From Mytilisepta virgata (lineage: Eukaryota; Mollusca; Bivalvia; Mytilida; Mytilidae), in NCBI GenBank assembly GCA_028015205.1, contig CM051510.1, positions 30,628,580-30,692,579 on the forward strand: 64,000 nucleotides of DNA, written 5' to 3'. The translations under genes were made by a program, and so were the position numbers. Positions 24,010-33,210 of the stretch are shown one piece after another; the stretch's first letter is position 1, and every line of letters begins with the position of its first letter. The notes below the pieces were generated by a model. That model saw nothing but the letters and a program-made list of their open reading frames with translations, ran no database searches and was not told the origin of the DNA.

Positions 24010-24641
24010 AGTAGTATATATGCGGTTTTCAGTTATCATTTGAGGTGGTGGGTGTGGTGGAGGATCCGGAAGTGACGTAACCGGAACCGGAAGTACCGGA
24101 AGTGGTTTGCGCGCATTCGCAACCGGAAGTGATGGTTTTTCCCGCCATTTGTTGACGGAAGTGACCTAAGTCACGTGCTAGGACCCGGATGTGTGGTCTG
24201 CGGAAGTGCAGGAGCCGGAAGTGGTTTTTGCGCGCATGCGCAACCGGAAGTAGGGGTTTTTCCGCGCCATTTGTCTACGAAGTCACGTGCTAGGACCCGG
24301 ACGTGTCGTCTGCGCATGTCTAGAAACCGGACATGCACCTTACTCGCGTGCTCATTTCGCTCCTGCTACTTGTTGATGTTCGTCATCGCTGCTGTTCTCT
24401 TGCTCTTTGCTGCTCATCTCTACTCAAGACCTTACTCGCGTGCTCATTTCAGTTTTGGGGCTTCTGCTGCTAGTGGTGGTCGATTGTCGTTATTCAAAGA
24501 TTGGATCTGTGCGAGAGCACCCTTACATTCAGGTCATTTGAAAGGCCACTCTGCATTTATCCAGGCTTGTGACTGGCTATCATAAGATAGGCTGCATCAA
24601 TCCTCCTCAATTTTTTAAGGCCACTCTGCATTTGTCCAGGC
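24010..24641. repeat. Left terminal inverted repeat
   Basis: The outer half (24010-24335) matches 29460-29837 inverted, and the inner half (24336-24641) matches 26182-26470 inverted. The outer half has two ~150-bp subrepeats, each with AACCGGAAGT, a GCGC(A/C)TGCGC-like block, CACGTG and GACCCGGA(C/T)GTGT. Exact CCGGAAGT occurs six times. The inner half contains only about 1.3 copies of the 92-bp unit that is expanded in the right repeat. Confidence 0.8.
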
Positions 24642-24768
24642 TTGTGACTGGCTATATATATGTTTAAACATATATAGGCTGCATTACCCTCCTTCCTTTT
24701 TTTTTAATTTTTAATTTTTTTTATATATCTTTTTTCTGTTTTTTTTGTAATATGTTCCAATTCCTTCG

Positions 24769-25348
24769 TCACATAGAGTCATTGCTGTCTTCAGCTGGTG
24801 GTGGGTCGTAGTCGTTCAATACACGGTTAAGCAGATATTTTCGTTTTTCTACGGCATATTCCAATGATTCTTTTGATTCGTAGTCTTCCTCTTCTCTCAG
24901 GCGTTTAGCCGTTTTCTTGATCTTTCTATGTACGGGGTCTTTATTCATGTCTTGATGCCAGAACAGACAGTCCGAGGTAATGCTTTCGTATTTCGTCTCT
25001 GTATGTGTCAAACATGTCTCTATATGCTGCCAAGCGTGCCTCGTTTTCTTCCATTCCGGCTTCGACTAGTTCGTTTACTTTCTGTGAGTATTCCGATTGA
25101 TGTACTTGAAATGTTCTATACAAAATGACTTCCCATGGGGACTGTTCGCATTGCTCTTCGGAGTCTTCGTTGGATTCATGGTCACTGCTTTGTTCCGATT
25201 CCACGTTATCGGCTTCTGTGGTGGTGTCTGAGACTGAATCCATATAGTCTGTTGAATCCTCTTCCATATCGTGTGCATTCTTTTTGTGTTGCACTAGGTT
25301 GAAGTTTCGCTTGGACTGGTATCCACATATGTCATCACAGGTATACAT
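24769..25348 (-). CDS. Hypothetical C2H2-type zinc-finger protein of the element (one frameshift)
   Basis: The frame opens at ATG 25348, directly preceded by an in-frame stop. It begins with a zinc-finger-like MYTCDDICGYQSKRNFNL, with Cys at 4 and 8 and His about 12 and 17 residues further (C-x3-C, H-x4-H). A long Glu/Asp/Ser-rich acidic region follows, then a helical segment (LVEAGMEENEARLAAYRDMF). A one-base frameshift near 24975 is needed to continue into a basic C-terminal part with NKDPVHRKIKKTAKRLREEE and AVEKRKYLLNRVLNDYD, ending at 24769. The whole would be about 190 residues. A finger plus acidic plus basic-helical layout suggests a nuclear DNA-associated protein, but I do not recognise the family and assign no function. 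It is transcribed toward the left TIR, in the same direction as its neighbour at 25449. Confidence 0.55.
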
Positions 25349-25448
25349 TTAAGACGTCTTTCTTTCCTGGGATTCAATAGTAGAATGAGCTCCGGTCGTC
25401 CTGCATGTGCTTATATTAGCTAGAGGTTCCTCAACGGCTTGTGTTGAT

Positions 25449-25805
25449 TCATACACAAACGTTTTGAAAGTATTCGTTTCGAGATTGTTGCAGTTCAGAT
25501 TTCACTTTTCTGATAAGCTCTCTATTAAGTCTTGTCCACTCGTTGTTAATCCTTCTACACCCCTTGCAGACATTCATGTTTTTGTAGAATTCCCCAAAGC
25601 TCTTGTTCATTTGACACTTTGTACATTTCTTGTTTGGATCCACTTTGCTGGGTCCTCCACTTGTGTTGTCTAGCCGTTTGGTTCTCTCCACTTTGGTTGG
25701 AAGTATTTTCCTTTTCATTTCTGGTTTTGCTTTGGTCTTTGAAAGATCCACAGGTATTAAGTATCTAGCAGGAACCAATAAACCGAGAGGCGTTTTCGAC
25801 TCCAT
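25449..25805 (-). CDS. Hypothetical 118-residue zinc-ribbon protein of the element
   Basis: An intact frame from ATG 25805 to a stop at 25449. The N-terminal half is basic (KTKAKPEMKRKILPTKVERT). The C-terminal half holds a compact four-Cys ribbon, NKKCTKCQMNKSFGEFYKN then VCKGC, that is C-x2-C...C-x2-C with an FGEFYK middle. This resembles the treble-clef/zinc-ribbon layout seen in phage endonuclease VII and related HNH-type proteins, but no nuclease residues can be placed. A Lys/Arg-rich helix follows (LNRELIRKVKSELQQSRNEY). The gene lies upstream of the zinc-finger ORF with about 100 bp between them, so the two may form one transcript. Confidence 0.55.
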   Translation of the reverse strand: MESKTPLGLLVPARYLIPVDLSKTKAKPEMKRKILPTKVERTKRLDNTSGGPSKVDPNKKCTKCQMNKSFGEFYKNMNVCKGCRRINNEWTRLNRELIRKVKSELQQSRNEYFQNVCV

Positions 25806-26181
25806 TGATACGTGTGTGTTGTTTGACGGTCTTCAAACAACTGACAAAATTAAACATAACCTCTGATTATATTTTCGTTAAAAGCTTTCCATTGGTGTCA
25901 TGGTGACGAAGATTGTTTTTTTTCTATTCATTCAGACCTCACAGTTCGCTGTTCGTTGTTCGTTGTTGTTGCTGGTGTGCCGGGGAGAAGGTGGGTTTCT
26001 CACTGTTTCGTTATAAATCACCTCTTGGTCTCGTTGAAGTTACGATGAACATCAAAGATGGCTGCCTCCATGTAACGCGGACCTGAAAGAGAGCACCCTT
26101 ATGAAATAGAAGTTTTAGAGTCTTTCCGGACGGGAACGAATGTTCTCGGTCTCGTTGATGTTACGATGGACATCAAAGATG
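25806..26181. promoter_or_regulatory. Probable promoter side of the element's two ORFs
   Basis: The only non-coding core sequence upstream of both minus-strand ORFs. It contains two related copies of GTCTCGTTGA(A/T)GTTACGATG with CATCAAAGATGGC following (about 26028-26055 and 26148-26180), and a GTTCGCTGTTCGTTGTTCGT run near 25944. The CAAAGATGGC phrase is YY1-like. The assignment is from position only. Confidence 0.3.
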
Positions 26182-26460
26182 GCCTGGACAAATGCAGAGT
26201 GGCCTTAAAAAATTGAGGAGGATTGATGCAGCCTATCTTATGATAGCCAGTCACAAGCCTGGATAAATGCAGAGTGGCCTTTCAAATGACCTGAATGTAA
26301 GGGTGCTCTCGCACAGATCCAATCTTTGAATAACGACAATCGACCACCACTAACAGCAGAAGCCCCAAAACTGAAATGAGCACGCGAGTAAGGTCCTGAG
26401 TAGAGATCAGCAGCAAAGAGCAAGAGAATAGCAGCGATAACGAACATCAACAAGTAACAG

Positions 26461-27640
26461 GAGCGAAATGAGCACGCGAGTAAGGTCCTGAGTAGCGATG
26501 AGCAGCAAAGAGCAAGAGAAGAGCAGCGATGACGAACAGCAACAAGCAGCAGGAGCGAAATGAGCACGCGAGTAAGGTCCTGAGTAGCAATGAGCAGCAA
26601 AGAGCAAGAGAATAGCAGCGATGACGAACATCAACAAGCAGCAGGAGCGAAATGAGCACGCGAGTAAGGTCCTGAGTAGCGATGAGCAGCAAAGAGCAAG
26701 GGAATAGCAGCGATGACGAACAGCAACAAACAGCAGGAGCGAAATGAGCACCCGAGTAAGGTCCTGAGTAGAGATGAACAGCAAAGAGCAAGAGAAGATA
26801 AGCGATGACGAACAGCAACAAGCAACAGGAGCGAAATGAGCACGCGAGTAAGGTCCTGAGTAGCGATGAGCAGCAAAGACCAAGAGAAGATAAGCGATGA
26901 CGAACAGCAACAAACAGCAGGAGCGAAATGAGCACCCGAGTAAGGTCCTGAGTAGAGATGAACAGCAAAGAGAAAGAGGAGATAAGCGATGACGAACAGC
27001 AACAAGCAACAGGAGCGAAGTGAGCACGCGAGTAAGGTCCTGAGTAGCGAGGAGCAGCAAAGACCAAGAGAAGATAAGCGATGACGAACAGCAACAAACA
27101 GCAGGAGCGAAATGAGCACGCGAGTAAGGTCCTGAGTAGCGATGAGCAGCAAAGAGCAAGAGAAGAGCAGCGATGACGAACAGCAACAAGCAGCAGGAGC
27201 GAAATGAGCACGCGAGTAAGGTCCTGAGTAGCGATGAGCAGCAAAGAGCAAGAGAATAGCAGCGATGACGAACATCAACAAGCAGCAGGAGCGAAATGAG
27301 CACGCGAGAAAGGTCCTGAGTAGCGATGACCAGCAAAGAGCAAGAGCATAGCAGCGATGACGAACAGCAACAAACAGCAGGAGCGAAATGAGCACCCGAG
27401 TAAGGTCCTGAGTAGAGATGAACAGCAAAGAGCAAGAGAAGATAAGCGATGACGAACAGCAACAAGCAACAGGAGCGAAATGAGCACGCGAGTAAGGTCC
27501 TGAGTAGCGATGAGCAGCAAAGACCAAGAGAAGATAAGCGATGACGAACAGCAACAAACAGCAGGAGCGAAATGAGCACGCGAGTAAGGTCCTGAGTAGC
27601 GATGAGCAGCAAAGAGCAAGAGATGAGCAGCAATGAGCAG
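26461..27640. repeat. 92-bp minisatellite, about 13 units
   Basis: Units begin GAGCGAAATGAGCACGCGAG and continue TAAGGTCCTGAGTAGCGATG. Starts at 26461, 26553, 26645, 26737 and so on, spaced 92 bp, up to about 27565. All three minus-strand frames stay open because the unit lacks stops there. Variants alternate (CACGCGAG/CACCCGAG, GAAGAGCAG/GAAGATAAG), which suggests two-unit amplification steps. Confidence 0.9.
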
Positions 27641-29445
27641 CACGGAGCAAGAGATGAGCAGCGATGAGCAAGAGAAGAGCAGTGGTGAGCAGCGATGAGC
27701 AAGAGATGGGCAGCAATGAGCAGCGATGAGCAAGAGATGAGCAGCAATGAGCAGCGATGTGCAATGAAATGGACCGCCGTTGCTAAGGCAGTTGCTAAGG
27801 ACACCCCTCCATTGATCTATTGGTGACAGCATCACTTGGAGGTAGGGGGACATAATCCAATCCTACCGTTGGTCCTCACAGAAAACATCACCCACAGATG
27901 AAAAGAGCGGGATAAGGGGAGATAATCCAATAGTGTACTTCGTATACTCTCGGACTTCGACATAACAGTGAGAGTATCAGACCCTAGAGACCAATGAAAG
28001 ATCCAGAGACGACCGAGAAGTGCAGGAAAAGGGTGGATCAAGAGATGAACAGCGATGACGAACAGTGACAAGCAGCAGGAGCGAAATGAGCACGCGAGTA
28101 AGGTCCTGAGTAGCGATGAGCAGTACGGAGCAAGAGATGAGCAGCAATGAGCAGCGATGAGCAAGTGAAGAGCAGCAATGAACAGCGATGAGCAAGAGAA
28201 GAGCAGCAATGAGCTGCGATGAGCAAGAGATGAGCAGCGATGAGCAGCGATGAGCAGCGATGAGCAGCGATGAGCAAGAGATGACCAGCAATGAGCAGTG
28301 ATGAGCAAGAGATGACCAGCAATGAGCAGCAATGAGCAGTGATGAGCAAGAGATGAGCAGCAATGAGCAGTGATGAGCAGCGATGAGCAAGAGAAGAGCA
28401 GCGATGAGCAGCACGGAGCAAGAGAAGAGCAGCGAGGAGCGGGATGGAGCAAGAGAAGAGAAACGAAGTGCATCATAGAAATGGACCGCCGTTGCTAAGG
28501 CGGTTGCTAAGGACACCCCTTCATTGATCTATTGGTGACAGCATCACTTGCAGGTAAGGGGGCATAATCCAATCCTACCTTTGGTCCTCACAGAAAACGT
28601 CACCCGCAGATGAAAAGAGCGGGATAAGGGGAGATAATCCAATAGTGTACTTCGTATACTCTCGGACTTCGACATAACAGTGAGAGTATCAGACCCTAGA
28701 GACCGATGAAAGATCCAGACACGACCGAGAAGTGCGGGAAAAGAGTGGATCAAGAGATGAACAGCGATGACGAACAGTGACAAGCAGCAGGAGCGAAATG
28801 AGCACGCGAGTAAGGTCCTGAGTAGCGATGAGCAGCACGGAGCAAGAGATGAGCAGCAATGAGCAGCGATGACCAAGAGAAGAGCAGCAATGAGCAGCGA
28901 TGAGCAAGAGATGAGCAGCAATGAGCAGTGATGAGCAAGAGATGAGCAGCAATGAGCAGTGATGAGCAGCGATGAGCAAGAGAAGAGCAGCGATGAGCAG
29001 CACGGAGCAAGAGAAGAGCAGCAATGACGAACAGCAACAAGCAGCAGGAGCGAAATGAGCACGCGAGTAAGGTCCTGAGTAGCGATGAGCAGCAAAGAGC
29101 AAGAGAAGAGCAGCGATGAGCAGCACGGAGCAAGAGAAGAGCAGCGAGGAGCGGGATGGAGCAAGAGAAACGAAGAGCATCATAGAGCAATGAAATGGAC
29201 CGCCGTTGCTAAGGCGGTTGCTAAGGACACCCCTCCATTGGTGACAGCATCACTTGGAGGCAAGGGGACATAATCCAATCCTACCTGTGGTCCTCACAGA
29301 AAATACCCCCAAATAAAAAGAGCGGGATAAGGGGAGATAATCCAAACGTATACTCTCGGACGTCGACATAACAGTGAGAGTATCAGACCCTAGAGACCGA
29401 TGAAAGATCCAGAGACGACCGAGAAGTGCGGGAAAAGAGAGATAA
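27610..29445. repeat. ~714-bp higher-order repeat, three copies, with GAGCAGCGAT-type short units
   Basis: A single-copy-like block starting GGACCGCCGTTGCTAAGGC occurs at 27771, 28483 and 29197 (spacing 712 and 714 bp). Each is followed or preceded by runs of GATGAGCAGCAATGAGCAGC/GATGAGCAAGAGATGAGCAG units and one 92-bp-type unit. The third copy has lost about 35 bp in its middle. The block includes a TGTACTTCGTATACTCTCGG segment absent from the left TIR. Confidence 0.85.
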
Positions 29446-29837
29446 TTCAATCTGAATTCCGGTTCCTCCTACACATGCGCAGACCATATTTCTGGGTCCT
29501 AGCACGTGACTTGCGTCACTTCCGTAAACAAATCATGGGAAAACCCCTACTTCCGGTTGCGCATGCGCGCAAAAACCACTTCCGGTTTCTAGACATGCGC
29601 AGACGACACGTCCGGGTCCTAGCACGTGACTTCGTAGACAAATGACGCGAAAAAACCCTACTTCCGGTTGCGAATGCGCGCAAACCACTTCCGGTTCCGA
29701 TCACGTGACTTCCGGTTCCGGTTACGTCACTTCATGTGACGTCATTTCCGGTTCCGGTGACGTCACTTCCGGATCCTCATGATCCTCCACCACACCCACC
29801 ACCTCAAATGATAACTGAAAACTGCATATATACTACT

Positions 29838-29843
29838 GTCTTG
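29838..29843. repeat. Right 6-bp target-site duplication
   Basis: GTCTTG, identical to 24004-24009, immediately outside the CT-3' end of the inserted element. Confidence 0.85.
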
Positions 29844-30198
29844 TGACTTTTCCTGTTTGTTTTGACTAATTTCTTCATTGTTTTTAGGTTTACTATTCTG
29901 ATTTTGTTCCACTATGTTTTGTTTTGTTTGCTGTTTTTCCATCTTTTCTTTTGTCGGTGTTTTTTCTACACTAATTTTTCGAACTTCTGTATAAATGTAT
30001 GTACTCATCTCCTTCACATTCTGAATTACTTGATCTTTTGTATCTTTGAGTTCCTGTCTCACAAACCTTTATTTCTTGTTCACATCCGCAGTTTTTTCGG
30101 GGTGAAGATGTTGACACAATTTTATCGTAGCGTTTCACTTGTTTATTTATTTCTTCTATTTCTTTATTAAAACTTTTCTCTAGTTTTTCAAGATTCAT
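29838..30198 (-). pseudogene. LINE ORF1, N-terminal coiled-coil part
   Basis: Opens at ATG 30198 with MNLEKLEKSFNKEIEEINKQ, a heptad-like Leu/Ile pattern expected of a LINE ORF1 coiled coil, followed by a short Cys cluster (NCGCEQEIKVCE). A one-base frameshift near 30060 leads into QELKDTKDQVIQNVKEMSTY and a Lys/Gln/Asn-rich linker that reaches the insertion point at 29838 with KSQD. The next residues of the ORF lie at 24009, on the other side of the inserted element. Only a few bases of 5' leader precede the ATG before the flanking repeat. Confidence 0.7.
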
Positions 30199-30245
30199 AA
30201 AGTCATTGTTTATAATATTACATATCAATATAGTCATTGTTTACA

Positions 30246-32902
30246 ATGATCTATTGTGTAATTAATATTCCATGAGCCTTAACCATTTATTGTTGATGAG
30301 TTTGTGGTAATAACATATTGGTATTTGTATTTTTATTTATAAAGTGTCTTATCTAAGTCTGCGGTGTGATATGTTTATATTTATTCCTAAATATGTTTGA
30401 AATCGCAGGTGGTACCGTTTAAATGTCAAATATAGGGACGGTCTTCATGGTCTTAATATAAAATTGTCGTCAACAGGGAAGAAAAATCCGACACTAGCAC
30501 ATAACATCTTTGCTAATGGAGAACACAACTACAAGCAGCCAGGTTATTCAAAAATTATAACATGCAAAGAAATCTAATCTAGAATTACAAAGATTACTGT
30601 CAGCATAAGAGATACACATGGCTACATGTACTTTATTTTAGAGACTTGGTACATGTAAAGTTACTGTTATTGCTTCTGTCAGCTTTGTTTTTTTTTGAGT
30701 GAGATTCAGTTAGCCACACTCAAGATCCTTATGCGTTTACAATTCGAAGATCATTTGCATATTAAATACCCAATAATCGAATTAAATAAAATTGTCTTAC
30801 CTTCGTCTTCGTGTATGTTAATATATTTTGTGAAATACACATAATGATCACGTGACGTTGTTTATTATATATTACAACCACTTGAACATACTCACTACTT
30901 AATTTATCGATAACCCCATGTACATGCATCTTTTGTCATCTATTGTATAATTTTATCACATTTGTATAATCGATATTTCTAGGTTTGATGTCGTATAAAG
31001 AACTGATTTGCATATATGTATCTGTAAATAAAACGGTAAAATTCACGGGGAAGGGGGGGGGGGGGGGGTGACTCTCTGGATTTTTGACGGGGGTGTGTGG
31101 AAATGGCCTAAGAAAAGGTCACCGAGCAAATACTAGAATTCTTGTCAATAATATACCGGAAAGATTTTGATGAAAACACCTATACCCACAAAACAGCCAT
31201 ATCGAAAAAGCATACCTGAACTATTACTGATGTTTATATACAATGTACAAATATCAAATATCAAATACAAATAAAAACTTAAGTTTGCGTAAAAACAACA
31301 GGAATAAATATTAGTTTTTCAAAAACATACCCTGAATTAATACCAAATATCATGAAAAACCAACCCAAATTTTCCGCACAACACCGTAAAGGTGTATACA
31401 GGGACTTGTATCTCAGATAAGAGTCTTATCATTTTTTACGTGTGAAAAAGGAGGGGGCGTAGGGGATCTGGTCAAAATGGAAGAGGGAGTTTTTTTCTCT
31501 AAATGGAAAAGGGATTTCAAACTTTTTTTTTAATTTAAAGTGGGCATTGAAGTTATTTCGAGTAGACTGAAAACAAAATTACAGTCCATCCTTATAATTA
31601 AATTCCAACGGTTGTTTGGACGTCTAAAACGTTGGGATTCCCTTTAATGACGTCATAGTAGAGAAGAAAATTTAGTCTATGATATGATAAACGAACAAAA
31701 TTTGACCAATCAAATGACGCGCTACATCCAACATTAAACATGATGATAAATTATTAATAAATCAATTTTAAGAGACATGTATTGAAAGATGCATTTTTGG
31801 TTATAATAAAGTTTTATGAATATTTTGATTTATGAAATAAAAATAAAACCTTTTCTTCAAATAGTGTGATGTTAATCTCATATAATGTATAGAATTGTTC
31901 AAGACGTCACTGTAATCTTCATCAATATTTCAAAACATGGACTTACTAGGAAACAAAGTCTGGGGACATATTTTACTATGGGACATTAATCATGTTAATA
32001 TTATACATGTCTCTGGCTATAGTAAACATAAAAATGTGTCTTCGAATATTGTTATATCAATCTTATATAATACAGAGAATTGTGCAACATATAAAATTTT
32101 ATGCAGACTTAATTAGGGAGCAACCATAAGATTTTTTTCTTTTTTATTGGGGGGGGGGGGGGCTAGGATCAGGATTTTTAGGCAAAATAAAAAGACAGGA
32201 TCACTTTAATCACTTTAGGTGTGAATAAAAATGCAAGACCTTTCAATCAGGAAATTTTTTGGTTTAAATGCAAATAAAAATTTAGCACCCCTCAACCCCA
32301 CCTAAATATCGAGTGCTCCCTTAACCCAGAATTATACCCGACCTTGCCAGTTTTTTTCTGCTTTGATTATGACATTTCCCGTGGAGTTTCATGTTTTATT
32401 ATGAAACTTTATTTCCTAGCGACATTGGTTTCGGACTTTTATAACCAAGGAAAACTTTAATCTTCGAATTAATTAATTAATTTTAAATATTGTTGAATTT
32501 CAACAGACATTCCTGTTTATATTTTCTTTTCTTTATTTGAAGATTTTACCGTTTTAATTGTTTTAATGATTTCCTTGTGAATAACAACCCACTCTGTCTT
32601 TGAGACAATTGATATGTACTCACTACTTTAAATTTTGATAGTTGTGACTGTTTTTATACAAGTCCCCCCCTACAAATAAAACAACTGTCGCGATGTTCCA
32701 AGTCCCAGAACTGAATTTCCCAGGAAAAATTATGCCAGACATATAGTTATAATTTTGGACTCGTTTTCCTAGGAAAATTAATCCTGGGACTAAATTTTCT
32801 TGTGAAATTCAAAACACGGACTTACTATACTAGGAAAGAAAATCCCGGAACACATTTTACGAAGGGACTAAATTTACTGTTACACAATTAAGTATATATA
32901 TA
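30246..32902. other. Intergenic stretch with short repeats, no gene seen
   Basis: Contains G runs at 31053-31068 (16) and 32149-32162 (14). An AGGGAGCAACCAT phrase at about 32114 is followed by a G run and recurs at about 36549. Repeated phrases ACATGGACTTACTAGGAAA and AAACACGGACTTACTATACT are near 31936 and 32812. No coding exon recognised. Confidence 0.5.
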
Positions 32903-33070
32903 GATTCTCCTTCAGGTACGAGTGGGTTATAGAATTTCTCCACCCGAGATAGTTAAATTTTCGATTTTCAACACGCAAACTTTTGCATGCGTATTAAAAT
33001 CTAAAATTTAACTATTGAGGGTGGAGAAATTCCATAACTCACGAGTAAATTGAAGGAGAATCTGTTTCTC
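32903..33070. repeat. Foldback repeat, copy 1 (about 165 bp)
   Basis: An imperfect palindrome: GATTCTCCTTCA...GAGTGGGTTATAGAATTTCT...GATAGTTAAATT on the left is mirrored by AAATTTAACTATTGAGG...AGAAATTCCATAACTCACGAG...TTGAAGGAGAATC on the right. A second copy with its own sequence differences lies at 57255-57425, and flanking sequence up to about 33210 also matches downstream of that copy. Confidence 0.8.
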
Positions 33071-33210
33071 CTATGATTTTCGACAAAAACCTCAAGAAAA
33101 TGTCGTTGCTATGTAGTTTGTTTACGTAGACGTCATTTCGGGATTTCTCTAGTTTATCGTTCCAATAACTGTAAAAAAACGGCAGTAATTTCCACGTAGA
33201 AATTTAATCA

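Larger units (their letters stand above)
24010..29837 (-). mobile_element. Non-autonomous Polinton/Maverick-like element, 5828 bp
   Basis: The element starts AGTAGTATATATGC and ends GCATATATACTACT, perfect inverted termini with AG/CT ends, and is flanked by the 6-bp duplication GTCTTG. Long terminal inverted repeats follow: 24010-24641 on the left and 26182-29837 on the right, the right one expanded by minisatellites. Polinton/Maverick elements are known for 6-bp duplications, AG termini and TIRs of hundreds of bases. The ~1.5-kb core (24642-26181) holds only two small minus-strand ORFs, with no polymerase B, integrase, ATPase or capsid gene, so it must be non-autonomous if the assignment is right. 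Strong support for a single insertion event comes from the interrupted LINE ORF1, which is in frame across the site. The alternative is another superfamily with 6-bp duplications, such as Dada. Confidence 0.65.
26182..29837. repeat. Right terminal inverted repeat, expanded
   Basis: The ends match the left TIR (26182-26470 to its inner half, 29460-29837 to its outer half). The roughly 3 kb between is a minisatellite that is only about 1.3 units long in the left TIR. The right outer arm also contains six exact ACTTCCGG (CCGGAAGT) sites, GCGCATGCGC, three CACGTG sites and two GTGACGTCA sites. Confidence 0.75.
18552..30245 (-). mobile_element. Degenerate full-length-type LINE, split by a large insertion
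   Basis: Removing the inserted element at 24010-29837 and the hairpin at 23326-23412 leaves about 5.7 kb of minus-strand non-LTR retrotransposon. Its parts, in order, are ORF1 start and coiled coil (30198-29838), the ORF1 SGNH domain (24009-23413) and C-terminal part (to 23005), a spacer with short tandem repeats (22965-22490), ORF2 with endonuclease, RT and C-terminal zinc knuckle (about 22200-18826), and a 3' tail. An SGNH/GDSL-type esterase in ORF1 is known from CR1/L2-group elements, so that group is the likely affiliation. A repeat starting AGTCATTGTTTATAATATTA occurs three times at the 3' end (18555-18630) and twice just outside the ORF1 start (30201-30245); it is either the element's tail repeat or a long target duplication. 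Stops and frameshifts show the copy is dead. Confidence 0.8.

Noticed and set aside
26407..27804. Minus-strand open frames of 465, 377 and 265 codons
   Set aside because: They are translations of the 92-bp minisatellite in different frames; all three frames are open at once and none has a conserved domain.
27832..29190. Several 130-214-codon minus-strand frames rich in Leu/Ser/Cys
   Set aside because: Products of the short GAGCAGCGAT-type repeats and the ~714-bp higher-order units, overlapping in several frames.
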